DNA of 64,000 bases from DAOSEC01 sp035362935 (GTDB taxonomy: Bacteria; Bacillota_I; Bacilli_A; ML615J-28; CAG-313). Below, one piece after another: positions 8,131-17,240 of the stretch (positions are counted from its first letter, which is position 1; each line of letters starts with the position of its first letter). Where the stretch lies: positions 83,644-147,643 of the forward strand of contig DAOSEC010000001.1 in NCBI GenBank assembly GCA_035362935.1, written 5' to 3'. Both the position numbers and the translations under genes were made by a program. Under the pieces are notes generated by a model. The model was not told the DNA's origin, did no database searches, and worked only from the letters and a program-made list of their open reading frames with translations.

Positions 8131-8164
8131 GAAAAAAAACTATCCTGAACAATCAGGATAGTTT
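8131..8164 (-). terminator. nrdJ terminator
   Basis: ACTATCCTGA/TCAGGATAGT stem with a 4-nt loop, followed on the minus strand by a T-run (A-run 8132-8139 on plus), just after the nrdJ stop. Confidence 0.85.
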
Positions 8165-8171
8165 TGTAATG

Positions 8172-10688
8172 TTATAGTCCACATTTTAATTGTGCGTTAC
8201 AGTTTGTACAAGTATGGCAACCACCAATGTCTTCTACCGTACCTTCAAGGCAAATAGGGCAAATGTCACCAATTTCAACACCGATGTTTTTTCCTGCTTT
8301 GCTTCGCAAATGGAGCTGACTTTCAGTTTCCTTTGGAACTTTTACTTCTTCAACTTGAATTCCTAAATCTGTGAACTCAACTTGTTTTGGTAATATTTCT
8401 TCGTTCTTAAGAGTGAGAACTTGAGTATCGCGACTTCCATCAACGTATACAGTACCACCCTTAGCACCATTCTTGTATAAATACATATATAGTTCTTGTA
8501 CTTGTTCAACACTATATCCTTTCGGAGCATTGACTGTTTTTGAGATTGAGGAATCGACCCAGCGTTGAATAATGCATTGTACGGCTGCATGTTCATGAGC
8601 AGTCAATTCCATCGCCGAAACAAACGTATTAGGTAATGTAGCTTCTGTATATTGCGGATATAGTTGTAGGAATCGTTCTACGATAGGAGCATTTACTTCC
8701 ATAAATTTACCCAATCGACCACTGCGGTAATACTTAAATGCAAAGTAAGGCTCTAATCCTGTAGAAACCCCAACCATAGTTCCAGTTGATCCTGTCGGAG
8801 CAATCGTCAATAGATGAGAGTTACGAATTCCATATTTTAATACACCATCGCGTATGTCTTTTGGCATTTTTTTCATAAAACCTGACTCTACAAATTTTTG
8901 ACGAGACCCATATTGTTCTAAAAAGGGGAAACTTCCCTTTTCTTTTGCTAAATCAATCGATGTTTTGTAAGCATGATATGCGATAAACTCAAACAATTGA
9001 TCGACAAACTTGTTTCCTTGTTTGGATCCATAGCGAATATTACAGTAAATCATCAAATCATGTAGACCCATAATTCCAAGCCCAACACGACGTTCACCGA
9101 GTGCTTGTTTTTTATTGGGTTCTAAGAAGTATGCCGTACGATCAATGACATTATCTTGCATACGCACACTTGCACGAATCGTTTTTTCTAACTTTGTCCA
9201 ATTTACAGTTTGATGATCGAAATCAACCATGTTTGCAAGATTGATTGCCGCTAAGTTACATACAGAGTATGGAGCAAGCGGTTGTTCTCCACATGGGTTC
9301 GTACAAACAACTTGTTGGTTGTATCCAGTGGCATTGGTCATATCGTTTGCATTGTCCATGAAGAAAATGCCCGGTTCAGCCGAATAAGTTGCACAAATGT
9401 TGATTAAATTCCATAATTCTTTGGCTTTAATGGATTTATAGACTCTTACGGAATAACCCATTTCTTGCCAACGTCTTACATCACCAATTTCATGCCATTT
9501 TTCATCGTAAGCTGCTTTTTCTCCGGCAGAGTAATTATCGATATCTGGAAAGCGCAAATCATAATAAGAATCGTTTTCAACTGCTTGCATAAATTCTTTT
9601 GTAATCGCAACTGAAATATTAGACCCACTTAGATATTCTGGATTATTTACCTCATATCTACCCTTGTACTTTAAAAATTCTTTCACCTTGTCATAAACAC
9701 CACGTTTTAAGGTTCCTGGTTTTGCGTCCTCAAACTCACTTAAGGTTTCATACATTTCCATCTCTTCTGACTTCAGTGGAATAAATTTTAACTTATTTTT
9801 TGCTTCTCTAACTATATCTTCATCTTGAATATGATCAATTAAAAATTGTAAAATTTTTGGGTTTTGCATTTTTGAGATAATGAACTCAATAATATCTGGA
9901 TGCCAATCCGCCATCATAATCATTTGTGCACCGCGGCGGGATCCACCCTGCTCAACAAGATGAGTCAGTTGTGATAAGTCATGTAACCAACTAACTGCAC
10001 CACTTGATTTCCCACTGACTCCTTTGGCAAGTGAGTTTTTTGGTCTTAGTGTTGATCCGTTCGTACCTACTCCACCACCACGAGACATAATTTCCATAAC
10101 TTGTTGGCGATGTTGACTGATACCAACACGTGAATCATGTACAAAAGGCATTACAAAACAGTTAAAATATGTCACAGCACTATTGCTTCCTGCACCAAAC
10201 AATACTCGTCCAGCTGGAACAAGATTCAGTTCTGAAATCTCGTGATAGAAAGCATTTACCTTATCAAGAGTTTCACCCACTGCCAAATTGTTTGCAACGC
10301 GATGTGCAATCTGTTCATAAAATATTTCCATAGGCTTATCTACCGCATTCTTCATTCGGCAAATTTCCCCTGTTGGAAGTTTGTCTGTTGCTAACCCATC
10401 GTACTCATCTTCTAATAATATATATATTTTTTCATCTACAATTTTTGTGATGTAACCAATCCCTCTTGATGGAAATTTTGGATCATCTTTTACAACACAT
10501 ACCACAAGGTCCCCTATTCCTAGTGTTAGGTGATTGATGTCTTTTTGGGTGTAACGATCTAACATTACTAAGCGAGAAACCCCATCAAATGTTTTATTCA
10601 TTTTCTCATCAACTAAAAACAAATGGGGAAAATGATTTTTGATGTCCTGATTGAGTTTATCAATCAACGTCTTTTTGTAAGTATGCAT
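8172..10688 (-). CDS. nrdJ: Adenosylcobalamin-dependent (class II) ribonucleotide reductase
   Basis: 838 residues. Reduces ribonucleotides to deoxyribonucleotides using a B12-generated thiyl radical, independent of oxygen. Seen: FNCFVMP with the first redox Cys, GGGVGTNGSTLRPK, and the barrel loop NPCGEQPLAPYSVCNLAAINL holding the Cys-x-Glu radical/acid pair and the partner Cys. Also TGSTGTMVGVSTGLEP for the phosphate site, and a C-terminal zinc ribbon (CPIC...CHTCTNC) typical of NrdJ. An N-terminal region of about 110 residues precedes the catalytic core. Own promoter. No NrdR box or cobalamin riboswitch was found in its short leader, though the enzyme needs B12. Confidence 0.93.
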   Translation of the reverse strand: MHTYKKTLIDKLNQDIKNHFPHLFLVDEKMNKTFDGVSRLVMLDRYTQKDINHLTLGIGDLVVCVVKDDPKFPSRGIGYITKIVDEKIYILLEDEYDGLATDKLPTGEICRMKNAVDKPMEIFYEQIAHRVANNLAVGETLDKVNAFYHEISELNLVPAGRVLFGAGSNSAVTYFNCFVMPFVHDSRVGISQHRQQVMEIMSRGGGVGTNGSTLRPKNSLAKGVSGKSSGAVSWLHDLSQLTHLVEQGGSRRGAQMIMMADWHPDIIEFIISKMQNPKILQFLIDHIQDEDIVREAKNKLKFIPLKSEEMEMYETLSEFEDAKPGTLKRGVYDKVKEFLKYKGRYEVNNPEYLSGSNISVAITKEFMQAVENDSYYDLRFPDIDNYSAGEKAAYDEKWHEIGDVRRWQEMGYSVRVYKSIKAKELWNLINICATYSAEPGIFFMDNANDMTNATGYNQQVVCTNPCGEQPLAPYSVCNLAAINLANMVDFDHQTVNWTKLEKTIRASVRMQDNVIDRTAYFLEPNKKQALGERRVGLGIMGLHDLMIYCNIRYGSKQGNKFVDQLFEFIAYHAYKTSIDLAKEKGSFPFLEQYGSRQKFVESGFMKKMPKDIRDGVLKYGIRNSHLLTIAPTGSTGTMVGVSTGLEPYFAFKYYRSGRLGKFMEVNAPIVERFLQLYPQYTEATLPNTFVSAMELTAHEHAAVQCIIQRWVDSSISKTVNAPKGYSVEQVQELYMYLYKNGAKGGTVYVDGSRDTQVLTLKNEEILPKQVEFTDLGIQVEEVKVPKETESQLHLRSKAGKNIGVEIGDICPICLEGTVEDIGGCHTCTNCNAQLKCGL

Positions 10689-10741
10689 ATCTACCTACAC
10701 CCTCTTCCTTCCTATATTCTTCCAAACCGAAAGTTATACTC

Positions 10742-10770
10742 ATTATACAATACAAATTTTTAAATTTAAA
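10742..10770 (-). promoter_or_regulatory. nrdJ promoter
   Basis: On the minus strand TTTAAA (10770-10765), 17-nt spacer, TATAAT (10747-10742). The 5' leader is only about 45 nt and ends in GGAAGGAAGAGGGTG. Confidence 0.6.
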
Positions 10771-10911
10771 GATGAAAATATTTTCATTTTTTTGTGATTT
10801 TTCGAATAGATGAAATTTCTAAAAAGCAACAAACAATTATAAAAATATTATTTTTTGGAAAAACAACGAAAGGTAGTTGAATAATTTCATTTTATTTTTT
10901 TAACTACTTTG

Positions 10912-10920
10912 TGGTATAAT
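10912..10920 (+). promoter_or_regulatory. Promoter of the helicase-ankyrin-cdaA operon
   Basis: Extended -10 TGG-TATAAT (10915-10920) 27 nt before the ATG; the -35 is poor (T-rich). The rest of 10771-10911 is A/T-rich and holds no recognisable gene or structure. Confidence 0.55.
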
Positions 10921-10947
10921 ACATTGTAAGATGAAACAGGTGATTCT

Positions 10948-13900
10948 ATGGCAAAACGATTAGAACTAGATTATCGTCTTAGACTTTCTAACCATCATTT
11001 ATCAAATATATATGATTCAGGATACTATTTAGAAGTCGGTAATTTAGATGCAAACCTCATTACAAGAATCATAAATGGCGAAGAGCTGTCTTTTTATGAT
11101 GTAATCAATCCACATATAGCACACGACAGTCCAAGCAAGATTGCGAATGTCGAGTACGACGAAGTATTGCAAATGCGATATTTTCTGAACAAAAAAGCGA
11201 TTGATTCGAGTGAAAAGATTTTTTTGACATGTGGTATTCTAAAATGGAAATCCTCCAAAGACAGTGAAATATTCGCGCCAATCATATTGATACCAATTCG
11301 TGTTGTTGAACGAAAACTTAATCAATTTTATCTAAAACGATCTGGAAAAATCATTCACAACAAATATCTAAGTGAAGAAATCAAACGTAGAATGGGAATG
11401 GATATTCCTCGATTTGATAAGCCAGAAACTGTTTTCGACATTGATTATTATGGAGAATTTTTAGCAAAATTAACAAATTCTTCTTTTGAACTTGGCAATT
11501 TTATTACCTATGCTAGAGTTGATTATATGGACATTGATTTGGACCGAAATAAGTTTAGTCCTCAACGTTCCTTTATGAATTATGATTTAAATGAAATTCA
11601 TCTTTACCCACTCATTCACTTAAACATGATTTTACCTGCGAACAAAGAACAAAAAGACGCCCTTATAGTGGCTTCTGAAGGGAAGAGTTTCGCAATTGAT
11701 GGCAAACTTGGAACAGGAAAAACAACAACAGCAATCAATATAATCGCAAACAAAATTCATCAAGAACAAAGCGTTTTATATATATCAAACGATTCTTACC
11801 AATTGAAAGCATTTAAACAAAGAGTGATTGAACTAAAACTTGACAAATATATGTTTGACTTTGATCATCCTTGTGAACAAACAGAATCAGTAGAGGAAGA
11901 TATTGACATTCGTGTATCAAAAGAAAGTTATCATAAGCTCTCCGAATTAACGCATAGAATGACCAATATCCAAAAAATACTATTAAGTAAGGTTTGTGGA
12001 TATCGTTATGGAGAAATTTATCATCAAATAGCTTATTTGAGCAGATTAGATAAAGCAAGTTTGAGTTACCCAAAAATCATACACCTACATCGACATGAAA
12101 TTGAACAAATCATCCCAAGTCTTAATCAAATCGAAGCTTCATTAATCAAACTAGTTCCTTTTGAAAAAAGCATTTGTCATTCTCTTCACGAAACATTAAA
12201 AGCGTCTGATGAAGAAAAGATTAAAGAATCCTTAAAGCAATTTAAAATAACCCAATTACAGGGACAAATGATGTCAAAAAAATTGACAGATCTTTATCAT
12301 ATTCAACAAACAAATGATATCCGCCTTATTCGACGCCTAATTTATAATTTTAACTCATTAAAAAATCATCAACCATCTCAATCGTGGATTGATGAAGATT
12401 TGATTGCATATCAAAAAGCGTTGAAAAAAATTGATGAGTTAGAAACAAAGATTAAGCAGTATTATCTTGTTTCCGAAGAACTATCTGATAAGTTTGATTA
12501 CCGCATCACCAGTGTAAACATGGACGAAGTGATTACTGGTTTATTTGGTGAGTATTTTAAAGAAACCGAAGTTGAAATTGTAAATTTGCTACTTCAATAC
12601 AAAAAGCAATTACTTCGTATTGCTTTGGGTGTGGAAAACAACAAAAACAATTTTACAAGATTAAAAGGTCAATTAAACAATCACTTTAGTACACGCAAAG
12701 TAGAATTAGGAACATTAGAAGAACTATCTGAACTTGTCACCTTTTTAGAACGAAATGAATTCAACAATAAATGGATTGGATTTGCGATTAACGAAAAGAC
12801 ACAATTATTGCGAAAAATGAAGCAATATGAAGATTATTTCCTTTCTTATCAAAGTTCTTATGTATATATTCTTGATTCTTTGGTAAAAAACGATTTAACA
12901 GCAATTTCAGAGCTTATAGAGCCGTTTAATAAGAAAGGCAAAGCAAAAGGAAATCAAACCAAACACGAGATAAAACGAATTAAAAAATACGTCAAACCTC
13001 ACATTTGGAAAGACCCAACCTTTAACATGAACAAATTAATCCAAAAACTTAAAAAACATATTGAACTAGACAAGGAATATATTAGACAGAAATCGAGTTA
13101 TGAAGAATTGTTTGGGGAACTCCCAGTACGCTTATTAGGACTAACCGATCAACTCTCAAATACCATTAATTTGTTAGAAAAGTATCGATTGAATAAAGCT
13201 TTTCCTGTACGAAACTATTTAAACTATTTTAGCAGTTTAAGTGCACCTGAACAAAAGAATGCTTTAAAAGATCTACAAACCATGATTTTGATTCAAAAAG
13301 AAATTGAGAAAAATATCGAAGAGCTAAAACCATTTGGGTTTAAAGTTCGTAGTTATCATTTTGAGTCTAGATTGCAAGAGATAGCTTCAATCTCGTTATA
13401 TTTGAAGAAACTATATCGATCCAATGATTACATAAAGAGTTTAGTGCTCAAACCAAAAAATAATATTATCGTAGATGACTTTATTGCGGTATCCAATGAT
13501 ACAGCTGTGAAGCCAGCAGTATTGCAATTATTTGACCCAGTTACCATTGCACAGTCAAATCAAGCACAAGTTGCAAGCATATCCCAAAACACGAAAGACG
13601 GTTTACAGGTGAATGATTACTACTACATAAAACAACTTCTTGAAGAAAAGCAAAATGTGTTATCGTTTTTAGAAAAGAGCGAGTTTGAATATCGTTATTT
13701 GTATGGTTCTTATTACAAAGGGCTAAATACGGAAGTTTCAGCCATTCGATTGGCACTTGAAAAATTTGGAAAATTTATTAAAATGATTCCAAATCCGGAA
13801 GATGTCATAGGATTGTTTCGACCAGACCAATATGTACGATTCCAAGCTGATTTTGAACAAGTATCCTATTTTTATGAAAAATGGATGGTTGCCTTCCGAG

Positions 13901-15417
13901 AATACTCCAAATATTTCAAAGAAAACAACATAGCTTATATTGATAATACATTCTTAGACAATGTTAAGCACATCGATGAATTGATGAAACACACAGATTC
14001 CTTGAAAGACTATTTAGTTGTACTCGAACACTCAAATGTGTTAAAAGATTATAAGCTAGACGATATCGTGAAACGAATCTTTAATGGAGAACTAACAAAC
14101 AACATTAAGCATGGATTTTTATATCAATATTTCGTTTCTTTAAGCAAAGACTTTGTTCAAACATATCCAGAAATCTTAACTCTCCAAACCGTGAATGAAG
14201 GATTGATCGAAATCGATAAGCTAACAACGTTGATTTTAGAAGAGAACAAAGCCTTATTACAATCTGCTCAAGACGCTGATTATGAGAAAATTGCTCATAG
14301 AATGAAACGAATCAAACCAAATAATTATAACGAAATGGTAAAGATTAGTTTACATAGTAAGTATCTTTATATTGCGGATTCAGATATCTTATTAAGTGGA
14401 CTTGACATTGGCTTTTTTGATTGCGTTATCGTCGATGATGCACATATTGCAAATTCCAATAAATATGTGAAAGTCGCAGAAGCAAAACAACTCATTATCA
14501 TTGGTGACAAAGATGCCAAAAGTTCGATTGCAAACAACTTAATATCTAGAATTCGACACGGAAACACAATACCTTTAAAGTTTAACTATCATAGAAACAA
14601 TAAAATTCTTATGGATTATAAAAAAGAAAAAGACAACAACAAAGGAATCATTGATGACTTTTTATTAAAAGAAACCGGGTTTTCTTATATTGAACAAGAA
14701 CAACCATTCGTAGATTACATCACGCAACTGCACCACAAAGACCCGAATGCAAAAATCAATATCTATGTTGGTAACGATTTGATGAATTTTACTGTATATA
14801 AACAACTCGCAAATTATTTTATTGAAACGGGTTTTGAAAAAGACCAAGTGTTAGATATTTTATCAAATCAAATTCGAATTTCTGATGCAAGAATTAATTA
14901 TTTAAGTTTTGCAGATTACAACATATTCTATTACAATGATTATATCGATGTTGAAGAAGTTGTGCTTGAGATTACACTGACATCTTTGATGAGTGTACAC
15001 AAAGCATTTATTATTTATCATCATATTGACCCAGAACAAACACCAATTATCAAAAAACCACTAGAAACTTTGATTAAATATATTTCAAAATATAAGAAAT
15101 GGAATCTAGTAGAAGACCAAGAATCTATTAAGTATCCATTATCACAATCTCTTGTCAACAAAGGGTTCAAAGTCTATCAAGGATTTGGTAACATTGATAT
15201 CATTTTCAAGAAGAAAAATCAAGTTTATGGTATTATAGTGTATAATGAGCCACAAAAACTCGACTTAGATTTGATTGAAGATTACGAAAACTATGTTAAA
15301 ACTATGGCAGAACAAGGAATAAAAATATATATGATTTTTTCTAAAGATGTTTGTGAACGATTTGATCAAGTCATAGAACATATTATTTCCCAATGTGAGG
15401 TACAACATGATTCGTAA
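10948..15417 (+). CDS. Giant DUF4011-type superfamily 1 helicase-like protein, degenerate
   Basis: 1489 residues. The N-terminal ~100-130 residues resemble DUF4011 (LTCGILKWKSSKDSEIFAP, IILIPIRVVE). A Walker A, GKLGTGKTT, is at 252-260. About 900 mostly helical, Lys/Glu-rich residues then separate it from a Walker B-like CVIVDDAH (~1159-1166), a motif III-like LIIIGDKDAKSS (~1182) and a motif IV-like FNYHRNNKIL (~1211-1220). I cannot find helicase motifs V and VI, so the second RecA lobe looks eroded. The last ~95 residues (NIDIIFKKKNQVYGIIVYNE) resemble a REase-fold domain with an incomplete catalytic set. ATP binding is likely; helicase or nuclease activity is doubtful. First gene of an operon; overlaps the ankyrin gene by 11 nt. 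Function unknown. Confidence 0.7.
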   Translation: MAKRLELDYRLRLSNHHLSNIYDSGYYLEVGNLDANLITRIINGEELSFYDVINPHIAHDSPSKIANVEYDEVLQMRYFLNKKAIDSSEKIFLTCGILKWKSSKDSEIFAPIILIPIRVVERKLNQFYLKRSGKIIHNKYLSEEIKRRMGMDIPRFDKPETVFDIDYYGEFLAKLTNSSFELGNFITYARVDYMDIDLDRNKFSPQRSFMNYDLNEIHLYPLIHLNMILPANKEQKDALIVASEGKSFAIDGKLGTGKTTTAINIIANKIHQEQSVLYISNDSYQLKAFKQRVIELKLDKYMFDFDHPCEQTESVEEDIDIRVSKESYHKLSELTHRMTNIQKILLSKVCGYRYGEIYHQIAYLSRLDKASLSYPKIIHLHRHEIEQIIPSLNQIEASLIKLVPFEKSICHSLHETLKASDEEKIKESLKQFKITQLQGQMMSKKLTDLYHIQQTNDIRLIRRLIYNFNSLKNHQPSQSWIDEDLIAYQKALKKIDELETKIKQYYLVSEELSDKFDYRITSVNMDEVITGLFGEYFKETEVEIVNLLLQYKKQLLRIALGVENNKNNFTRLKGQLNNHFSTRKVELGTLEELSELVTFLERNEFNNKWIGFAINEKTQLLRKMKQYEDYFLSYQSSYVYILDSLVKNDLTAISELIEPFNKKGKAKGNQTKHEIKRIKKYVKPHIWKDPTFNMNKLIQKLKKHIELDKEYIRQKSSYEELFGELPVRLLGLTDQLSNTINLLEKYRLNKAFPVRNYLNYFSSLSAPEQKNALKDLQTMILIQKEIEKNIEELKPFGFKVRSYHFESRLQEIASISLYLKKLYRSNDYIKSLVLKPKNNIIVDDFIAVSNDTAVKPAVLQLFDPVTIAQSNQAQVASISQNTKDGLQVNDYYYIKQLLEEKQNVLSFLEKSEFEYRYLYGSYYKGLNTEVSAIRLALEKFGKFIKMIPNPEDVIGLFRPDQYVRFQADFEQVSYFYEKWMVAFREYSKYFKENNIAYIDNTFLDNVKHIDELMKHTDSLKDYLVVLEHSNVLKDYKLDDIVKRIFNGELTNNIKHGFLYQYFVSLSKDFVQTYPEILTLQTVNEGLIEIDKLTTLILEENKALLQSAQDADYEKIAHRMKRIKPNNYNEMVKISLHSKYLYIADSDILLSGLDIGFFDCVIVDDAHIANSNKYVKVAEAKQLIIIGDKDAKSSIANNLISRIRHGNTIPLKFNYHRNNKILMDYKKEKDNNKGIIDDFLLKETGFSYIEQEQPFVDYITQLHHKDPNAKINIYVGNDLMNFTVYKQLANYFIETGFEKDQVLDILSNQIRISDARINYLSFADYNIFYYNDYIDVEEVVLEITLTSLMSVHKAFIIYHHIDPEQTPIIKKPLETLIKYISKYKKWNLVEDQESIKYPLSQSLVNKGFKVYQGFGNIDIIFKKKNQVYGIIVYNEPQKLDLDLIEDYENYVKTMAEQGIKIYMIFSKDVCERFDQVIEHIISQCEVQHDS

Positions 15418-15976
15418 AAAAGGGTCTAAAAAATTACTCTATGAGTTTGTTAGATATTTAAAAGACAATCAAGATTCAACGATTGCGATCAAGCACCGAC
15501 TACTCAAACTAGATGAAGCGGATGTTGACCTAAATGCAAAAATGTATCGCGGAAGAACTCTAATGCATTACGCAGTCATGATGAATAAGAAAAATATGAT
15601 CAAATTATTTATCAAAAGCGGTGTTAATCCAAATATCGCAGATGATGACTTTTACACACCACTTCATCTTGCAATTAGTAAAAAATATTACCATGCAGCA
15701 AAAGAACTTCTACGACATGAAGTGGATTTGAACGCTGGAGCAGAATTTGAACAAACACCATTGCACATAGCTGTAATAAGTGGTAATCTAGATTTGGTTA
15801 AGTTACTAATAGACCATGGGGCAGACTATTTGATGATTGATGAAAAAAACAATTATCCGATTGATTATGCAATTGATGAAAAAGATGTTAAAATTATTAA
15901 TTATCTATTAAGCAAACAATCCATCGATGATGTAAGACAAAAACAAATTGATAAAATAAATAAAGAAAAAAGGTGA
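15407..15976 (+). CDS. Ankyrin-repeat protein
   Basis: 189 residues. After a basic N-terminus (MIRKKGSKK) come about four ankyrin repeats: RGRTLMHYAVMMNKKNMIKL, FYTPLHLAISKKYYHAAKEL, EQTPLHIAVISGNLDLVKLL and a degenerate NYPIDYAI unit, ending in a charged helix. No signal peptide or membrane segment, so a cytoplasmic protein-binding scaffold is expected. The ATG at 15407 was preferred to the GTG at 15395 because GTGAGGT immediately precedes it. It overlaps the helicase-like gene and is 5 nt from cdaA, so all three are co-transcribed and probably coupled. The partner is unknown. Confidence 0.85.
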   Translation: MIRKKGSKKLLYEFVRYLKDNQDSTIAIKHRLLKLDEADVDLNAKMYRGRTLMHYAVMMNKKNMIKLFIKSGVNPNIADDDFYTPLHLAISKKYYHAAKELLRHEVDLNAGAEFEQTPLHIAVISGNLDLVKLLIDHGADYLMIDEKNNYPIDYAIDEKDVKIINYLLSKQSIDDVRQKQIDKINKEKR

Positions 15977-15981
15977 TTTAG

Positions 15982-16788
15982 ATGGAATTATTTGACAATT
16001 TAAGAGACTATTTTTCATCCTATACAAACAATTATTCTGTTTTCGGTGTGATTCGTTTGGTCATAGATTTATTGTTTTTAGGAATAATTGTGTTTGTTAT
16101 ATTGAACTTTCTGTTTAAAAACGCAAAGATATGGTTAGTCCTTAAAAGCTTCTTCTTTCTATTCATAATTGGGGTGATATCGCTTGCTCTTGATTTATCG
16201 ATTATGAAAGAAGTAATCAAGTATGGTATTTTTGTTTTAATTGGTGTTATAGTTATCACTTACTCACCAGAAATCAAACAATTAACCGATGCTCTTGTCC
16301 GTACAAAAGGAGTAAAGCATAAAATCAATACAGAAGAAGAAAAAGAACAATTGATTAACACTTTAATTACTACAGTAGAGTATTTATCAAAAAGACACAT
16401 TGGGGCCATCATCACAATAGAGGAAGAAAACTCACTCAATATGTATATTGATAAAGCAATAATAATAGATTCACAAGTAAGTTTTGAGTTATTGACAACT
16501 ATTTTTACCCCAGGGACCGCACTCCACGATGGTGCAGTAATTATTCGTGGAAATCGCATTATGTGTGCTGCGGCATATTTCCCATCTACTGATAAGTTCG
16601 ATATACCAAAAAATTTAGGTTCTAGACATCGTGCTGCTATTGGTATTAGTGAGATTTGTGATGCATTTACTATTGTTGTTTCTGAAGAGCGCGGTAAGGT
16701 TTCTACCACAATTGATGGAACCATCAATATAGGGGTTTCTCTTGATGATTTAAGAGAATCACTTAATAAATATGTATTGACTCAATAA
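15982..16788 (+). CDS. cdaA: Diadenylate cyclase (c-di-AMP synthase), CdaA type
   Basis: 268 residues. Three N-terminal membrane segments (about residues 20-95) precede a DAC domain. Catalytic motifs LHDGAVIIRG and GSRHRAAIGISE are intact, with RGKVS near the end. Makes c-di-AMP, which controls potassium and osmolyte transport and envelope homeostasis in Bacillota. The usual downstream partners cdaR (YbbR) and glmM are absent. Here it is preceded by the helicase-like and ankyrin genes and followed by mgsA under a separate promoter. Ribosome binding site AAAGGTGA. Confidence 0.96.
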   Translation: MELFDNLRDYFSSYTNNYSVFGVIRLVIDLLFLGIIVFVILNFLFKNAKIWLVLKSFFFLFIIGVISLALDLSIMKEVIKYGIFVLIGVIVITYSPEIKQLTDALVRTKGVKHKINTEEEKEQLINTLITTVEYLSKRHIGAIITIEEENSLNMYIDKAIIIDSQVSFELLTTIFTPGTALHDGAVIIRGNRIMCAAAYFPSTDKFDIPKNLGSRHRAAIGISEICDAFTIVVSEERGKVSTTIDGTINIGVSLDDLRESLNKYVLTQ

Positions 16789-16816
16789 TAACAAATCGCT
16801 CTATCATATTTTGGTC

Positions 16817-16845
16817 TTGTGAAAGAAATATATATATGATATAAT
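16817..16845 (+). promoter_or_regulatory. mgsA promoter
   Basis: TTGTGA (16817-16822), 17-nt spacer, TATAAT (16840-16845). Confidence 0.7.
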
Positions 16846-16862
16846 AAATAAAAGGTGATTTT

Positions 16863-17216
16863 ATGAAAATAGCACTAATCGCTCACGACAAGAAAAAAGA
16901 TGAAATGATTGAGTTTGTGAAAAAGCATGTTTCTTTTTTTGCACAACATATATTATTTGCTACCGGAACAACAGGAAGCCGCATTATGGGAGCTACCAAT
17001 CTAAAGATCCACTGTTTTCGATCAGGACCTTTAGGTGGAGATCAAGAAGTCGGAGCAAAGATTGCGAATGGCGAACTTGACTTGGTTATCTTTTTTCGGG
17101 ACCCATTAACTGCACAACCACATGAACCAGACATATCAGCACTGTTGCGATTAGCTGATGTATACAAAATACCTCTTGCTACTAACATATCGACAGCAGA
17201 AATGCTAGTCAAATAG
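16863..17216 (+). CDS. mgsA: Methylglyoxal synthase
   Basis: 117 residues. Converts dihydroxyacetone phosphate to methylglyoxal and phosphate, a bypass of lower glycolysis when phosphate is short. Family motifs: [19 protein letters not shown] (phosphate binding), [12 protein letters not shown] with the catalytic Asp, FFRDPL and QPHEPD with the conserved His. Own promoter; followed 24 nt later by the PAS protein gene. Confidence 0.95.
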   Translation: MKIALIAHDKKKDEMIEFVKKHVSFFAQHILFATGTTGSRIMGATNLKIHCFRSGPLGGDQEVGAKIANGELDLVIFFRDPLTAQPHEPDISALLRLADVYKIPLATNISTAEMLVK

Positions 17217-17240
17217 ATATTATTTTAGGAAGGTGAAATA

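Noticed and set aside
10689..10947. Cobalamin riboswitch or NrdR box upstream of nrdJ
   Set aside because: Looked for a B12-box-like conserved core and for an ACA-n-TGT type NrdR palindrome; neither was seen, and the leader is short.
10948..15976. Calling the helicase-ankyrin genes a phage defence system
   Set aside because: No other defence gene, mobile element or integration site is nearby, catalytic motifs look degraded, and the operon runs into housekeeping cdaA.
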